Part shown: positions 35,476 to 48,300 of the stretch, in pieces
How the letters are laid out: each line of letters begins with the position of its first letter
Position numbering within the stretch: position 1 is the first letter of the stretch
Assembly: GCA_038501625.1 (NCBI GenBank)
Contig: JAZAYU010000088.1
Location: 1,116,001 to 1,180,000, forward strand
Direction of reading: 5' to 3'
Source of the DNA: Corbicula japonica
Taxonomy: Eukaryota; Mollusca; Bivalvia; Venerida; Cyrenidae
Length of the DNA stretch: 64,000 bases
Made by a program: the position numbers and the translations under genes
Notes under the pieces: model-generated
The model's database searches: none
Seen by the model: the letters and a program-made list of their open reading frames with translations, nothing else
What the model was told of the DNA's origin: nothing

Positions 35476-38027
35476 CAGTATTGTGACTTTTTGATCAGTA
35501 TTTTGACCATCAACAATTGCTTATGCTAAGCTCATTTATTATAATAAGGTTGTCAAATTGTATTTGACTCATTGTTTTTTGTTCAGTTACATTTCAATCC
35601 TGTATTTAGATAAGTCACAATGGATATCAGTGTGAAGAAATGTTATCTAGAGGCTAGGGATCCGGAACTGTGTGTGTACTCTTATTTTTAGTGTGGATAT
35701 ATTTACTTGTGTTTGTCTTATTCTAAACTCTCTTTAAGTGTAATGTTTATGAATTCGAAGAAAAATGCTCTTCACTTCACTTTTCTCCTCCCAATTCATG
35801 CATCCCACCCCCTCACCTAAGCTACAAAAAGTTTACCATTAAACGAGGATCTGATAAAAATATTCAGCAACGATGGGGCTGATGTTCGGAATTAATAGAT
35901 AAGGATCTACCCTTGAAATTTTTTTTCAGGGCCCATTTTGTGTTGTCTTTGGTACTTTGTGATTGATAAGCATCTTCAAAAGATCTATCGTCTCAGATGA
36001 TAACGTCTTAAACGGAGAAGTAACCCAATCTTCCTTCTTCAACTCGGCTTCCATTTTCTCAACATCTGCTCCGTCATCGGAGACGGACGTCAAAAAATAA
36101 AGAATGAATCGTCCAATTTCTCATACAGATCATTATCACCATCAAGTTGAAGATCGTCTTTCGATGTAAAATACATTTCCAATTATGCACATGAAGAGGC
36201 TCAATCAAACCGAGCCTGAAATTAATTCACAACTCGGTGGCTTTCAAAGTTCTCTTTTCATCTATTCCAAGATTTCTACTACGGAACCATCGAGAAATCT
36301 TAGATTTATTCATCAAAATCGTTAAAATCCATTGCTGTATATTTACTGTTTTTGCAGACGAACATTTGTTTACAAACACATGTGCGTGGCTATATTTAGT
36401 ACAGTGTTTTGCATAAATTTGTATTAATGCGTCAGTTATTAGTAGTATAATCCGACTTTACTCCAATTTTTGTGTTATTACGTCACACTTATTTTAGGTC
36501 AACCTTCTTACTAAGTTAAGAGGTACCTTTTTCGTCCTAACTACATTTCTTAAAAACTAAGAAACAACACAACTTACGATTTTTGAGTGACGCATAAATT
36601 GTGATGGCATCATTGGAAACTTCATAACAATATGACGTATACAGTACAAAAACGATTTGTGAGTGATACATATTTCTTGATTTCGTCCTTGAATCTTGGT
36701 GAAAATCTTAGGTGTCTGCAAATAAGACGTATACAATACAAAAATGAGCAACTTTAGCAACGAAATGCATGCAAAAATATAGAAGCTTATGGACATGGTC
36801 GACGAGCCGAGGCAAAACTGAAATACCCCCCCCCCCACCACCTTTAGAAAAAAACTCTTGTACCACTAATGTGACTAGATGTCGGGCCTCCTCTCCCATG
36901 AGCTCCTTTACAACAAAGTATCAAAGTATATAAATCCATTTACTGGCATACACAAGCATTTAACAGAAACAAGTATAATGGTGTTAAAATATTGAATTTG
37001 AATTAAAAATTCGATGTCACACGAATAACTGATTTCAAACTAATCCCTAATCCTACCTGTCTGATCTGGTTCTACACTGGTTGCTTCTTGGTCAAAACTA
37101 GTCTAATGAATCAGTCAGATCATCGAACAAATGGGCACTAACCTGTTAGGATTTATGATTTAGTTAGCATTTTATGAAGTCAAAATAATATTCTTTTGTC
37201 TTCTTGGCTCGTTCTTGATAAGATACCACCAACGTTAAAAATAGGACATGCCAGCATCCAGCATTTGAGGATCTGGATTTAACATCTGTGAATCTGCGTG
37301 TTCTTAATGACAAAGTAGTTCTGTAAAATTATTGATATAATGCCAAAAAAGGAATTTTGTTAATCTTCAAATGCCAGATGATGGCGTATCCTTCTTTCTT
37401 CCGATGAGGGTGGTTTCATTTCAGGAACCAGGCAATAACATGTTTTTATGCCACCACAAAGTGGAAGGCATATAGAGTTGCACTCTTATTAACTCTACCT
37501 TACCTCTATAATACGCTCAGTTTCTTTATTTTTTACCAGATCAGTGTTAATGAAACAAAGTGTAGAGAGTACATTAGGAATCTGGTCACAGAATGAGCAG
37601 GTGGACTTGAAATGAAATATAATGTATGAAAACACCTTGCAAAATATAACTCTATTTATTCAAATATCAATGTCTGTGCTGTCATTTTAACCAAATTCAA
37701 CGATTAAACAAATGTGACATATTCGTTTCAATTTATCATGTTTGGACAATTAATGAAAACAATACCTCAAATGATAGTTACTGTTATACTTATCTCATGG
37801 AGTTTGAATTTTTACGTATAATGTAAAAAATAATGCTTGATAATTCATTTCTTGCTTGACGAGAAAATGAAAATCAAATGTGAGCAATATTTAAAAAAAA
37901 TCAACAATGTAAATGTTGCTAGGAACCTTGTTAAGGAACCTTGTAAACATTAAGGCATTGTTCTGGCAATAAGATTACGGTCTGGAAAAAAACTTATTGG
38001 TTTGAGTTCATGGTGCATAAGGCTTAT
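35476..38027. other. Non-coding stretch
   Basis: No gene is recognised. A poly-C run lies near 36,826-36,840. The piece at 37,440-37,490 (ATGCCACCACAAAGTGGAAG) looks like the end of another dispersed repeat. Confidence 0.4.
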
Positions 38028-38029
38028 TC

Positions 38030-38420
38030 ATATAGCAAAATATTTCGAAAAAGTACTGGTGGCAATAAAAAACCTATCATATATGTCTTGTACAAATATC
38101 TCACTCTGAGGCGCATGAAAACAGCAAACAAACTGGTCAATGGGCTCGAGTGCCATAGTAGAGGAAAGTGCTATGTCTTTGTCCTGTGAGGTGATTGTGT
38201 CTGTCCAATATGTCATAAATCTTGACTCGGGGAGTAAGAAACTGTAAAATGATGAGATAGAATTTATTAATTGTTGTCGTTTGTTGATTCAAGTCTATTG
38301 ATCCAAGTCCAGATAAACACATCAAATGATGGGAGTCCTGTGTAAAACCGTGTTTGGGCATTATCCGTAATCTTTTAAATGCTCCACTTTCTATTGCGCA
38401 CCTCTCCATTTGACTCCTCA
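38030..38420 (-). pseudogene. Remnant of a DDE_4-type transposase, N-terminal helix-turn-helix
   Basis: On the minus strand TGLPSFDVFIWTWINRL is followed by an intron-like gap. An acceptor (TCATTTTACAG) then leads to RFMTYWTDTITSQDKDIALS, MALEPIDQFVCCFHAPQSE and FVQDIYDRFFIATSTFSKYF. The pattern TGLPSF..F, then a charged linker, LxPxDQF and DxxxRFxxxxSTxSxxF, matches the region before the catalytic domain in Harbinger/ISL2EU-related transposases with a DDE_Tnp_4 domain. No catalytic part was found, and several substitutions suggest long decay. The assignment rests on pattern similarity only. Confidence 0.45.
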
Positions 38421-38812
38421 TTTTCTCTTTTCAACAGTCTATTTTCTAACAGCAACGGATCACGATCTGTCTTGGTTGCTATTCACAATATAGAGTAAAG
38501 TTATTGTAATAATCTTCAATGTAATCATAAGCAAGACAGTTTATATGAATTCATGACAAAATTATATTTTATAAAATAACAATGTATTCTGCATTAAGTC
38601 ATGTGGATGAACTTATCATGCAGAGATTTCAATTAGGGAGGGAAGTTCCCACACCAATATTAATAACAGCGGGTTATTTGTGGTATAAGTTTGTTTTTAC
38701 CTACAATGCTCCATCAATTTTGATCATAACCATTTTATTTTTAAGAATATTAAACCACTGCAATAGAAAAAAGATCTAACCCTTTCCTCAAAATATACAA
38801 ATTTTATTTCGT

Positions 38813-38990
38813 CCGCGAACAGTGTAGATCCAGATCAGCCAGCAAAACCATGCTGCATGATCATAATCTTCAGTGTTTGTTTCTTGGTCAGAAATATCGA
38901 AAAGCAAATACATGTGTTGTTTATGTTAAAAAGATGATATTGATATGCAAGTTGATCTGGATCTATATTGTTCGACCATGCCATAAAAGC
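38813..38990. repeat. Inverted pair of the GCTGATCTGGATCTACACTG repeat
   Basis: A minus copy at 38,813-38,850 and a plus copy at 38,948-38,990 face each other. The same word family recurs at 54,325-54,385, 54,925-54,970 and 55,875-55,930, followed in some copies by ..CATGCCATAAAAGCATATGG / CACACCATGAAGG and GGAAA..GGTTAAA. Confidence 0.65.
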
Positions 38991-39580
38991 ATATGGAGGA
39001 AATGGTTAAAGGTTACTAGTAATTACCATATTGTGAACGCATTTAAAAGTTTTAGTTTCCTTGTGTCATGTATTGTATACGTATTTTTAACATGTTTTGA
39101 CAATGTCTCCATACTTTTAAAGCATTGAACTTATTTTTTAGAAGGCTTCATACATTTACGCAACACTAATGTTTTTCATTCCCTTAAGTATATTAATAAA
39201 TGATTCATATCTTAATTAAAATATTTTAGAGATCATATAAACATTGATATCAAAACAGTTTACCTGACCTACATTGTGAATTACACCTGTATCATTATCA
39301 TCACAGGTGTACCAACTTGGGATTGTCACTTGCATGAGCGTTTGTATGTGCTGAACATTCACCCTCGTTCACACTGCAGTAGAAATGGGATTGAAGCGAA
39401 CTTATTGCAGCCTTTTCATGTTCTTTCTCTTCCCTTTGGTTTTCGTGAAGTGTCTGTAAAAAGTATCAGTTTCATTAGAAAATGCTTTTGTTGAAAAATA
39501 TGATATGGTGACATTACTGCTTTAGTATTTTGTTCATATTATTCATAGTTCAGTATTAAGGTGAAATGTACCTTTAAAAA
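38991..39580. other. AT-rich non-coding stretch
   Basis: No gene or strong repeat seen. A (TCA)-type patch with ACACCTGTATCATTATCATC lies at about 39,285. Confidence 0.4.
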
Positions 39581-39589
39581 AAATTCTGC

Positions 39590-40250
39590 AATATAACACC
39601 ATAACTCTGCTAAAAATATTTTTCAAGAAAATATTTTTCAAGTTATGACCCTTTTTCACTTAAATTTTGTGTTACGGAAAATATGCACTTTGGTCCATAA
39701 CTTATAAACTACTTGAGGTATCAACTTGAGACTTGGAATAGATATTCACCATCAAATTCTACATCATAACCAACAAGACCCATAACCCTGCTTCCAATAT
39801 TTTTTCAAATTGTGCCCCTTTTCACTTAAATTTTGCGTTAAGCAAAATATACACTTGGCCCATAACTTTAAAACTACTTGAGCTATAACCTTGAAACCTG
39901 GAAAAAATATTCACCATCAAAATCTAGGTCATTATCAACAACACCCATAACTCTGCTACAAATATTTTTCAATTTATGCCCCCATTTCACTTAAATTTTG
40001 CATTAAGGAAAATATGCACTTTGGTCCATAACTTATAAACTACTTGAGATATCAACTTGAAACTTAAAATATATATTCACCTTCAAATTCTACATCATTA
40101 CCAACAAGACCCATAACTGTGCTGTCAATATATTTCAAGTTATGCCCCTTTTTCTTATATGTTATGTTAGGTAAAATATGCATTTTGCCCATAACTTTAA
40201 AACTACTTAAGATATTGCCTTGAAACTTGAAATATATTTTCACCATCAAA
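39590..40250. repeat. Tandem repeat, unit about 165-181 bp, four copies
   Basis: CCATAACTCTGCT recurs at 39599, 39780, 39945 and 40111. Each unit also holds TTTTCACTTAAATTTTGCGT, GCACTTTGGTCCATAACTT, AAACTACTTGAGATATCAAC and TTCACCATCAAATTCTACAT. The copies differ moderately, so this is an older array. It abuts the palindrome at 40,251. Confidence 0.85.
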
Positions 40251-40526
40251 TATACCAAACCAACTCATATCTGAAATAAGTATATGCTGGTCTACAATGT
40301 TTAGTGCCAATTCGTCTAAATAATGTTAGTGTTTTCAAGAAATTCAAGGAAAACTTACTTCCTGGTTCAAACTGAAAGTAGATTTCTATAGATTTCTACT
40401 TTCGGTTTGAACCAGGAAGTAAGTTTTCCTTGAATTTCTTGAAAACCATACATTATTTTGACAAATTGGCACTAAACATTTGTAGGCCAGCATATACTTA
40501 TTTCAGGTATGAGTTGGTTTGGTATA
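40251..40526. repeat. 276-bp near-perfect palindrome
   Basis: The two halves are inverted copies (for example ACCAAACCAACTCATA at the left edge and TATGAGTTGGTTTGGT at the right; AAGGAAAACTTACTTCCTGG left of centre and its complement right). The unpaired centre is about 13 bases (TTTCTATAGATTT). Differences are small, mainly short indels around 40,305-40,330 and 40,450-40,480. It could extrude a cruciform or be a fold-back element. Confidence 0.85.
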
Positions 40527-41614
40527 TTGTCCATTTCAGAGTTCTCATGCAAACGGTTTTTCTTTTGTTTTAGTATGTGCTTGATAATTAGAACATGAAT
40601 TAGACTAATTGAGCTAGCAAACATTAACTACATCCTTAGCTAAATACATTTCTTTACTAAAATCTAGGTGGCAATAAGTATTTTCCACAAAATTCATTTT
40701 TTGAAATTTTAGCCTGTTTTCGCCATTTGAAATGTTTGCGACGCCTTAACATCATTTAAAATCGAAACAAAGCGTGTTGCGGACCACATTCTATACTGAA
40801 CAAAATTAAAAAGTTTATGCTTATATTCTCATTAACATATTTTCATTTAATCTGGTACGCTTTGAATGATGTTTAATTGGTTTATCTCAGTTGTTTTTAA
40901 TATCAATTGTTCATAAACATAATCTTCCACACCAAGTCCTAAGCAACGGCCAGTCGAATAACAATTAATAATTGATTACAAAACACTACATATTCAATTT
41001 AAAGGGAGGTAATTGGAAATGGTTGGACTTTCTAGCGTAGTTTATCGAGGACTACTTGTTTTATTGATGACTGTTTTGTGATTTTATTGGTCACAAGAGG
41101 TGGAAAGATTGATTTAATTCAAATCAATGTGAATACTACGGAAGCCCTGGAGGGACATTTATTACTTATTATTTATATGTTATTTCTAATTACTTATAAT
41201 TTATAACTCATTATTTATTACTTATAATTTATAACTTATCATTTATTAATTGTTCCCGTTTTCTCCTTTGTTGGCGGCAAACTTAACGGAGATGAGTGAC
41301 GAAAAGGTTTGTAATTTTCTTTCCTATTATTTTTACGTAGAGTTGTCCCTTCCTGGGGGGTCACATGTTTTACATTGAATTATATCTTGAAAACCTCCAA
41401 TATCTTCTGGTCTACGACCACAAGGTCTAGAGTTTTTATAGTTGTTATTTTGCATTTACTAGTGGTTTGTTTAAATTCATACTACCCTGGTGGTCAAAAT
41501 CTAGCCAATACTAGAGGAGTACTGAAGGATCAGATGAGCTGCCTAGCCCTGTCAGCTTCCTCTTGTTGTTTTTTTTTTCATCCAGGGACGTAGCTGGGAT
41601 GACTGACAAGGGTA
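40527..41614. other. Non-coding stretch with an AT-rich repeat
   Basis: No gene seen. At 41,160-41,250 is an ATTACTTATTATTTATTACT-type low-complexity run. A similar run lies at 58,331-58,465. Just before the BEL insertion, GGACGTAGCTGGGATGACTG followed by ACAAGGGTATGCAC resembles 58,145-58,180 (GGCGTAACTGGATATACTG, ACAAGGGTACACAC), so both sites seem to carry the same dispersed repeat. Confidence 0.5.
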
Positions 41615-41619
41615 TGCAC
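41615..41619. repeat. BEL target-site duplication, left copy (TGCAC)
   Basis: TGCAC lies at 41615-41619 and again at 48942-48946, directly outside the two LTRs. If the LTR is drawn one base shorter at its right end, the duplication would be ATGCAC (6 bp). TG as the first bases of the LTR, just after the polypurine tract, favours 5 bp. Confidence 0.85.
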
Positions 41620-42223
41620 TATTCTGCCCTTTGCAGATAGTTAACGAGAGGCGAATTGCTTTTCGATTTTATTCGTCTACACGTAAGACACTACAAGAAA
41701 ACAAATACAGATCAAGTTGTATCATATCAAACCATATTATACAGTAGTAAAAACATTATGTTAATTACTTAACCACATTTGACCAGAAGTTATTTGGCAA
41801 AATTAATTCCAGATTTTTACTATCACAACTTTACTGACATCACTTAGTAAACCAGTAACAAAATTACAAATAAAGTATATTTTTAAACACTCAAAATTAT
41901 AAACCTGGCTCAATTTTACTAAATCTGAAAAAATCTACAATAGAGATGCAACAAATTACTCTATTTAATATTCGAGCATAAAACCTACACTGTGCACACT
42001 ACAGGAGATGGACAACAACACAACTTGTCTAAACTCGTTGTTTGGAACAATAAAACACAGGGTTACAGTTGATCGACTGGTAAACAAAGACGCAAATTTC
42101 ACAAGATTTGAAGCACGTTTTTTCTTGCTGTTAACGGTGTCATAGTGTGAATGCAAAATTGAAATAGGTGCAACACGCATAAAATTCACTGCTGTCTAAC
42201 AATCTTTAGACTGTTCCAGTACA
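41620..42223 (-). repeat. BEL 3' LTR (604 bp)
   Basis: In element orientation it starts TGTACTGGAACAGTC and ends GGGCAGAATA. It is the same as 48337-48941 except for one A fewer in the run at about 41,928-41,933. The end is TA rather than the usual CA. Confidence 0.93.
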
Positions 42224-42231
42224 CTCCCCAC
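42224..42231 (-). promoter_or_regulatory. BEL polypurine tract
   Basis: On the minus strand GTGGGGAG stands directly before the TGTACTGG start of the 3' LTR, the position of the plus-strand primer. It fixes that LTR boundary. Confidence 0.75.
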
Positions 42232-42331
42232 ATGTGATATATTCACACTTATTATTGTAGATTTCACAAATTTATCACTAAAATAACACAGAACTGAAAC
42301 AAATATAATAATGTCACAGTATGTGACACAC

Positions 42332-45300
42332 TTATTCATAGCACAATAGTCCCTGAGACAGAAGAACAACCATTTCCGTAACTGGACGAGTGTACGTTAC
42401 AAGTTTTCCATTTTTAAACACACGAATCTCAGCTTTACGAACTTTGCCGTCACTTTCACTCTGAATAGCATTTGTAACTATTCCTACCGACCACTCGTTC
42501 CTAGGCTGATCTTTGTCTTTTAGAAGAATAACATCTCCTTCTTTAATGCCGTTCTGTGAAGTCTGCCACTTTCTTCTCGACTGAAGAGTATGAATGTAAC
42601 TGTCTTTCCACTGTTTCCAGAATATATTAGAAAGAACTTGTGCCATTTTCCACTGCTTTTGGTACATATGGCGCTGATCAATATCAAAATTCACAGTAGA
42701 CGTGCCATCGAATTTTTGATTCAGTAACATCGCTGGAGTAAGAATCCACGGACTGTTAGGATCGCTGGAAATAGGTCCCAAGGGCCTCGAATTCATGATA
42801 GCACATACCTCGGCCATTAGGGTAATTAGGATTTCATGTGTCAGATGTTTACCATGCGCGCCAAGTAGCATGCCATCCAAGATTTTCCTTGCTATCCCGA
42901 TCATTCTCTCCCATACACCTCCCATATGGGATGAATGTGGAGCATTGAATTTCCAAGTAACTCCTGATTCACATAAGTATTTTGGAACAGGACCATCTTC
43001 AACATTTATAACGTTGACCTTTAAGTCTTGAGTCGATCCAATAAAATTGCTCCCTCTATCTGATCTGAATTCCTTTACGTTGCCTCTAATGGCAATAAAC
43101 CGCCTCAATCCATTGATAAATGATGAACTTGACATTTCCTCTAACACTTCAATGTGGACTGCACGTGTAGTTAGACAAGTGAAAAGAACAGCCCATCTTT
43201 TTGACTGAGCAATCCCACCTCTGGTTCTGCGTGTCACTACAGTCCACGGTCCGAAAACGTCTACTCCCACCGCGGTGAATGGAGGACCTGGGGTAAGACG
43301 GTCAACTGGTAAGTCAGCCATCATTTGATTTTCAGTCTTGCGTCGCAGCTTCCTGCAAATGACACAATCATAAAGTATTTTAGAGATAAGGCGTTTAGCC
43401 CCAACAATCCAAAATCCGTTGTTTCTTATGGTAGCTTCTGTTAGTAGTCTTCCTTGATGTTTACATTTCTCATGGAAGTGACAAACAATGAGTCTGGCAA
43501 CATGTGATTTTGATGACAAAATGACGGGATTCGTTGTTTCAACTGGGAGACAACTCTGATTTAGCCTTCCTCCAACACGCATAACTCCATCCTTATCCAG
43601 GAATGGGTTCAACGAATGAATCGGACTGCCACGACTAACCGGTTTCTGATGACCAATACCTCCTATATCTTCACCAAATGACTGTTGCTGGTCAGCTTTT
43701 AAAATGAAACACTCTGACTTGTAAACACATTCTTGTGTTAACAGTCCACATTGTAGGACACCTGAACTCTTTTTTATACGAAAGTTCAGGATTGCCCTTT
43801 TTAGAACAGCAAATGCTATGATAAGTCTCTTCCAACTTGAGAATAATGGAAACTTTTCTGTGATGCTTGAATTAATGGTGGTCTTATAAACCTTTGCTTC
43901 TTGGCGAATTTCTTTGTCGTCGTTTGGTGAAATCAATGGAAATTCACAATTCAGAATGTCAGTTGTTACGCTAAAGGTACTTGGTCCCGATATCCATTCA
44001 CCAAGCTGCTCCAATGTAGAACAACCTCTGGTTCCAATATCAGCTGGATTTGTTTTTGTGTTGATGTATTTCCATTGATCTGCCCTTGAAAGTGACAAGA
44101 TTCTGTGAACTCTGTTGCTCACGTAATTGTAGAAACGGCGCTTTGTGTTGGTTATATAACCTAACACAACTCTGCTGTCCGAGTAGTAGTTTACAGCTTG
44201 GAATGAAACCTTTAGTGCTTCTGTAACAATTTCTCCGACTTCTGTGGCAAGTAGTGCAGCGCACAGTTCTAGTCGTGGGACAGTGTGACCATGAGATGGA
44301 GCTAATTTACATTTTCCCATGACAAATCCAACAGAACGTGATAAAGAAATATTGTCATCACATGATTTAATGTAGGCTACAGCACTTACTGCTTTTTCAG
44401 AAGCGTCTGAAAATATATGCAATTCAAGCTTTTCTGCAGAGCTGAGGGACTTCGAGAGGTACATTCTTGGAATCTGTACTTCCTGCAGAAGAAAGAGGGA
44501 TCGTGTAAATGCTTCCCACTTTGCTAATTCATCAGGGTGAAGAGGTTCATCCCAGTCTTTACCCACTGTAAGCTCTTTCATCAGAATCTTGCCTTGAATG
44601 ATAACTGGTGCAACAAATCCCAGTGGATCAAAGATACTATTTAGTGTCGACAGAAGTCCGCGTCGAGTTGCTGGTTTCTGTCCTGGGTTAAAGTTGAACT
44701 TAAAGCAGTCATTGTTTAAGTCCCAGGAAAGTCCTAGGCTCTGGTTAATGGGTAGAAGGTCTTGATCAAAATTCAGTGACTTCAAATCCTTCTGTAAATC
44801 TTCCTCGGGAAACTGCTGCATTACAGCTTTGCTGTTCGATGCAATCTTATGCAATTTAAGATTGGCAGTCTTGAGACAATCCTGTGTTCGTTTCACGAGA
44901 TCCACAACTAAATCAGCATCAGGTAGTGAGGTTAGCCCATCATCAACATAGAAGTCTTGATTGACAAACTGTTTTATGTCTTCTGCAGCAGACTCAACAG
45001 TCTTTCTTAAACCATATGTAGCGACTGCAGGTGAAGGACTATTGCCAAATACATGAGCACACATACGATACTCGATTAGATCTGCTTCTGGGTCATTGTT
45101 ACGATACCAGAAAAATCGTAAGAAATCTCGGTCTTCTTTCTTCACAAGGAAAGAGTAAAACATCTGCTCGACGTCAGCCATTATGGCGAATGCATCTTTG
45201 CGGAAACGAAGAAGTATACTTAATAAACTGTTGATGAGATTCGGACCAGACAAGAGTTCACTGTTCAAAGATACACCTTTGTACACTGCCGACGAGTCAA

Positions 45301-48300
45301 AAACCCCCCGTATCTGATCTGGCTTCTTGGGGTGGTAAACGCCAAAGATGGGTAAATACCAAACATCTGTACTGATGGGTGGTGCAATTTCTGCAGCTCC
45401 TGATTCAAGAACTTTCTTCATGAAAGTGACAAAATGTTCTCTTTTGGTAGGATTCCCACGGAGACTTGAATGTAAATACATAGCTCGTTTCCATGCCATA
45501 TCTCTGTTGTTAGGAAATGTGGTTCTTGGACTGCGAAAAGGAAGTGGCGCTACCCAGTACCCATTCTCGTCTTTGGTAAACTCGTGGTCCATGATATCAA
45601 GAAACATTCTGTCTTCAACTGACATTCCGATTTTATTGTCATCACGGGTACGAACAAAAATGTCTGTGACATCCTTCAAAATGTTACAGTCTTCAGTTAG
45701 AATAAACTTGTTTTCACATGTCGGAAAGATAGACGGTCTGCCATTTTTATGCAGGTAAGTTTTCTTCACGTTCACAGACATTTGCGGGGTATGAGCATTT
45801 CCAAGGCAGGTTTCACCAACCAGGACCCATCCAAGACTTAGCCTTTGCGCATAAGGTCCGAATGACCCGATGACCTGCTCATGCACGTGATGCACTTCCG
45901 GTAAGTCTCTTCCTATCAACAACTGTATTTGTGCAGTTTCGTCTAGACATGGTATATATTTTGCAATACTTCTCAAATGTGAGTATTTGTGTGCGTCTTC
46001 CTGTGTAGGGATTTCATCTCTGTTGTTTGGGATCTCACTACATTCTATAAGGCAAGGTAACTCATGAACTGTTCCATCTATACCTTCTATGATGAATCCT
46101 TCACCTGTACGGCCAGTTGCATTGACGCTGCCACCACATGATGAAAGGACATAAGTGATATTGTGGAAGATCATTGAATCTTTGAAACTTTCAAAGAAAT
46201 TCGGGCTTGCTAGTGACTTATTACTTTGATCATCAATGATCGCATAAAGTCCCACTTTATATTTCGGTCTGTCTTTGTGGTAAACATTAACTTTAACAAT
46301 CTTGGCACATGACTTGCTAGATGTTGGGTTCCCACATACTTGTAAGCACTTACAATTGACGTTTGAATCTGAATGTAAACTGTTCTCCCCACCATTAGGG
46401 TTTTCACGAGTAGAAGTGTTACGCACAACCTTTGGCTTGAAGTTGTTAATGTGTAAAGCTGTTACGTGTTTTTGGCTCCCACATTCTTCACACTTGATTG
46501 AAAGTTTACAATCTCTGTTCATGTGTTCACTTGATTTACAACACCGAAAACATATTCTCTTATCTTTCAGTAATTTTCTCTTCTCCTCATGGGGCATCTT
46601 TTTAAACACTCTGCAGCTATCTAAAGCATGTGAAGTGGACGAATGTATTGGACACTTATACACTTCTGATGAAACTTTGGTTTCCTGCAAAGTCAAGTTA
46701 TCACTTTTTACTTCTGTTTTCATAGCGGCTAAGTTATCATCTGATTGAACTTCAGTTTTCTTGGCTACTGGCATAAACCGAGTTGCTCTGCTGAATTCAT
46801 CTTTATTGGTTTTTGTTGTAGATGTTTCGAAACTGAAACTAGGGTCATTGAACAAGTCTGTCATCTCTTTGATAAACTTCACAAAGAAACTGAATGGTGG
46901 AAAAGTCACCTCGTTAGCCACCTTATATTTCTTAGCTCTGTCTGCCCATTTACTCTGTAGATGTACTGGTAGTTTACAAACTAAAGAATTCACACCTACT
47001 GGAGAATCAAAGTGTGCAAAGTGCGTCCTATATTTATTATCTTCTTTAACACTTTCAATTTCTGATAAAACATCACATAGGTCATACAGTTTTGTGTAAT
47101 CTTTGGTTGTCACTCTTGGAAAATTTGCAACCTTTTTCTGCATCCTATTTTCAATTAATTCCGGAGCACCATATCGATCTTCTAATCTGTTCCAAATCTT
47201 ACTCAGACACGACTCGGGATCATGGGAATTTGCTGCTCGAATACTTTGTGCCTGTCTAGACGATTCAGGTCCGAGCCACTTAACAAGTAAATCTGTTTCT
47301 TCTTGTGAAGTTACACCTAGTTCTTTTGTGATACTTCTGAAAGTATTTTTCCAAGCACAATAGGTAATTGGGTCATCTTGAAAAGAAGTAAATCTTGTCA
47401 TCAGCAAATCTTTCTTGACCAGAAAACGAGCAAATTCAGAACCTAATGTCATTTCAGTGGATGAATGTTCAGGTTGAGCCGGAATACGATTATAACACGC
47501 TGGAACCGGTTGCGACAATCCGCTTGCATTCTCGGAAACAGAATGTTTCTCTACATATGCTTTCGTCCTTTCTATTGGATTACCTATAGACCTATTGCTA
47601 AAGCTTTTTACACTTCCTGTATAATTTGATTCACTTTCAGTTTCATATACTTCATTTTCTGCAACTGCTTCTGCAAGTACTTTTTCATCGTCAAGTAAAC
47701 AAAGTTCAGCTTCAATTTCCTTTTCTTGTCGATCTGACTTGGCTAATGTCACTGCTTTTTGCTCCTGAAGAAGAGCTTGTTTTTTCTTCAGCTCTACCTC
47801 CTTACGTGTTATGGCAATACGCGCCTTTGCTGCTTCTAGTTTTGCTTTGGCAGACACTGAACTCGTTGAAGATTTGTTACTTCGTTTACTACTTTTAGAT
47901 TGCACAGACATTTTGTCCTCTTCAATCCTATTTAATCTTACATCTAGACTTCCTAGCACACTTTGTACACGGCTGTCTCTTAATCTGTCATTTTCTATGT
48001 GAGATTGCAATATATCATTGCTTTCCGTTGTACGAGTTGACTCCAGGAAAGCGACAAAGTCTCTGCTCACTAATCTGTATTCACCATACTTGAAACATAA
48101 TGACTGTTCACATTTCTTTAGTTTGTCCACATCTGTTTCACACAAAATGGAATTGTCCAATTCAGTCTGTGTGGTGGTCCAAGTTCTAAACAGTTTTTTG
48201 TTGAAGCGGGAAACTTTATTGTCAAACTCTTCTTTACCCTTCTCTGTTAATGTTCTTACACGATCTCTGTCCTCTTCCCTTTCCTCCCCGAAGGCCTGGG

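Noticed and set aside
41965..42189. 74-codon frame identical in both LTRs as an extra gene
   Set aside because: Identity only reflects the recent duplication of the LTRs; there is no start context or homology to support translation.
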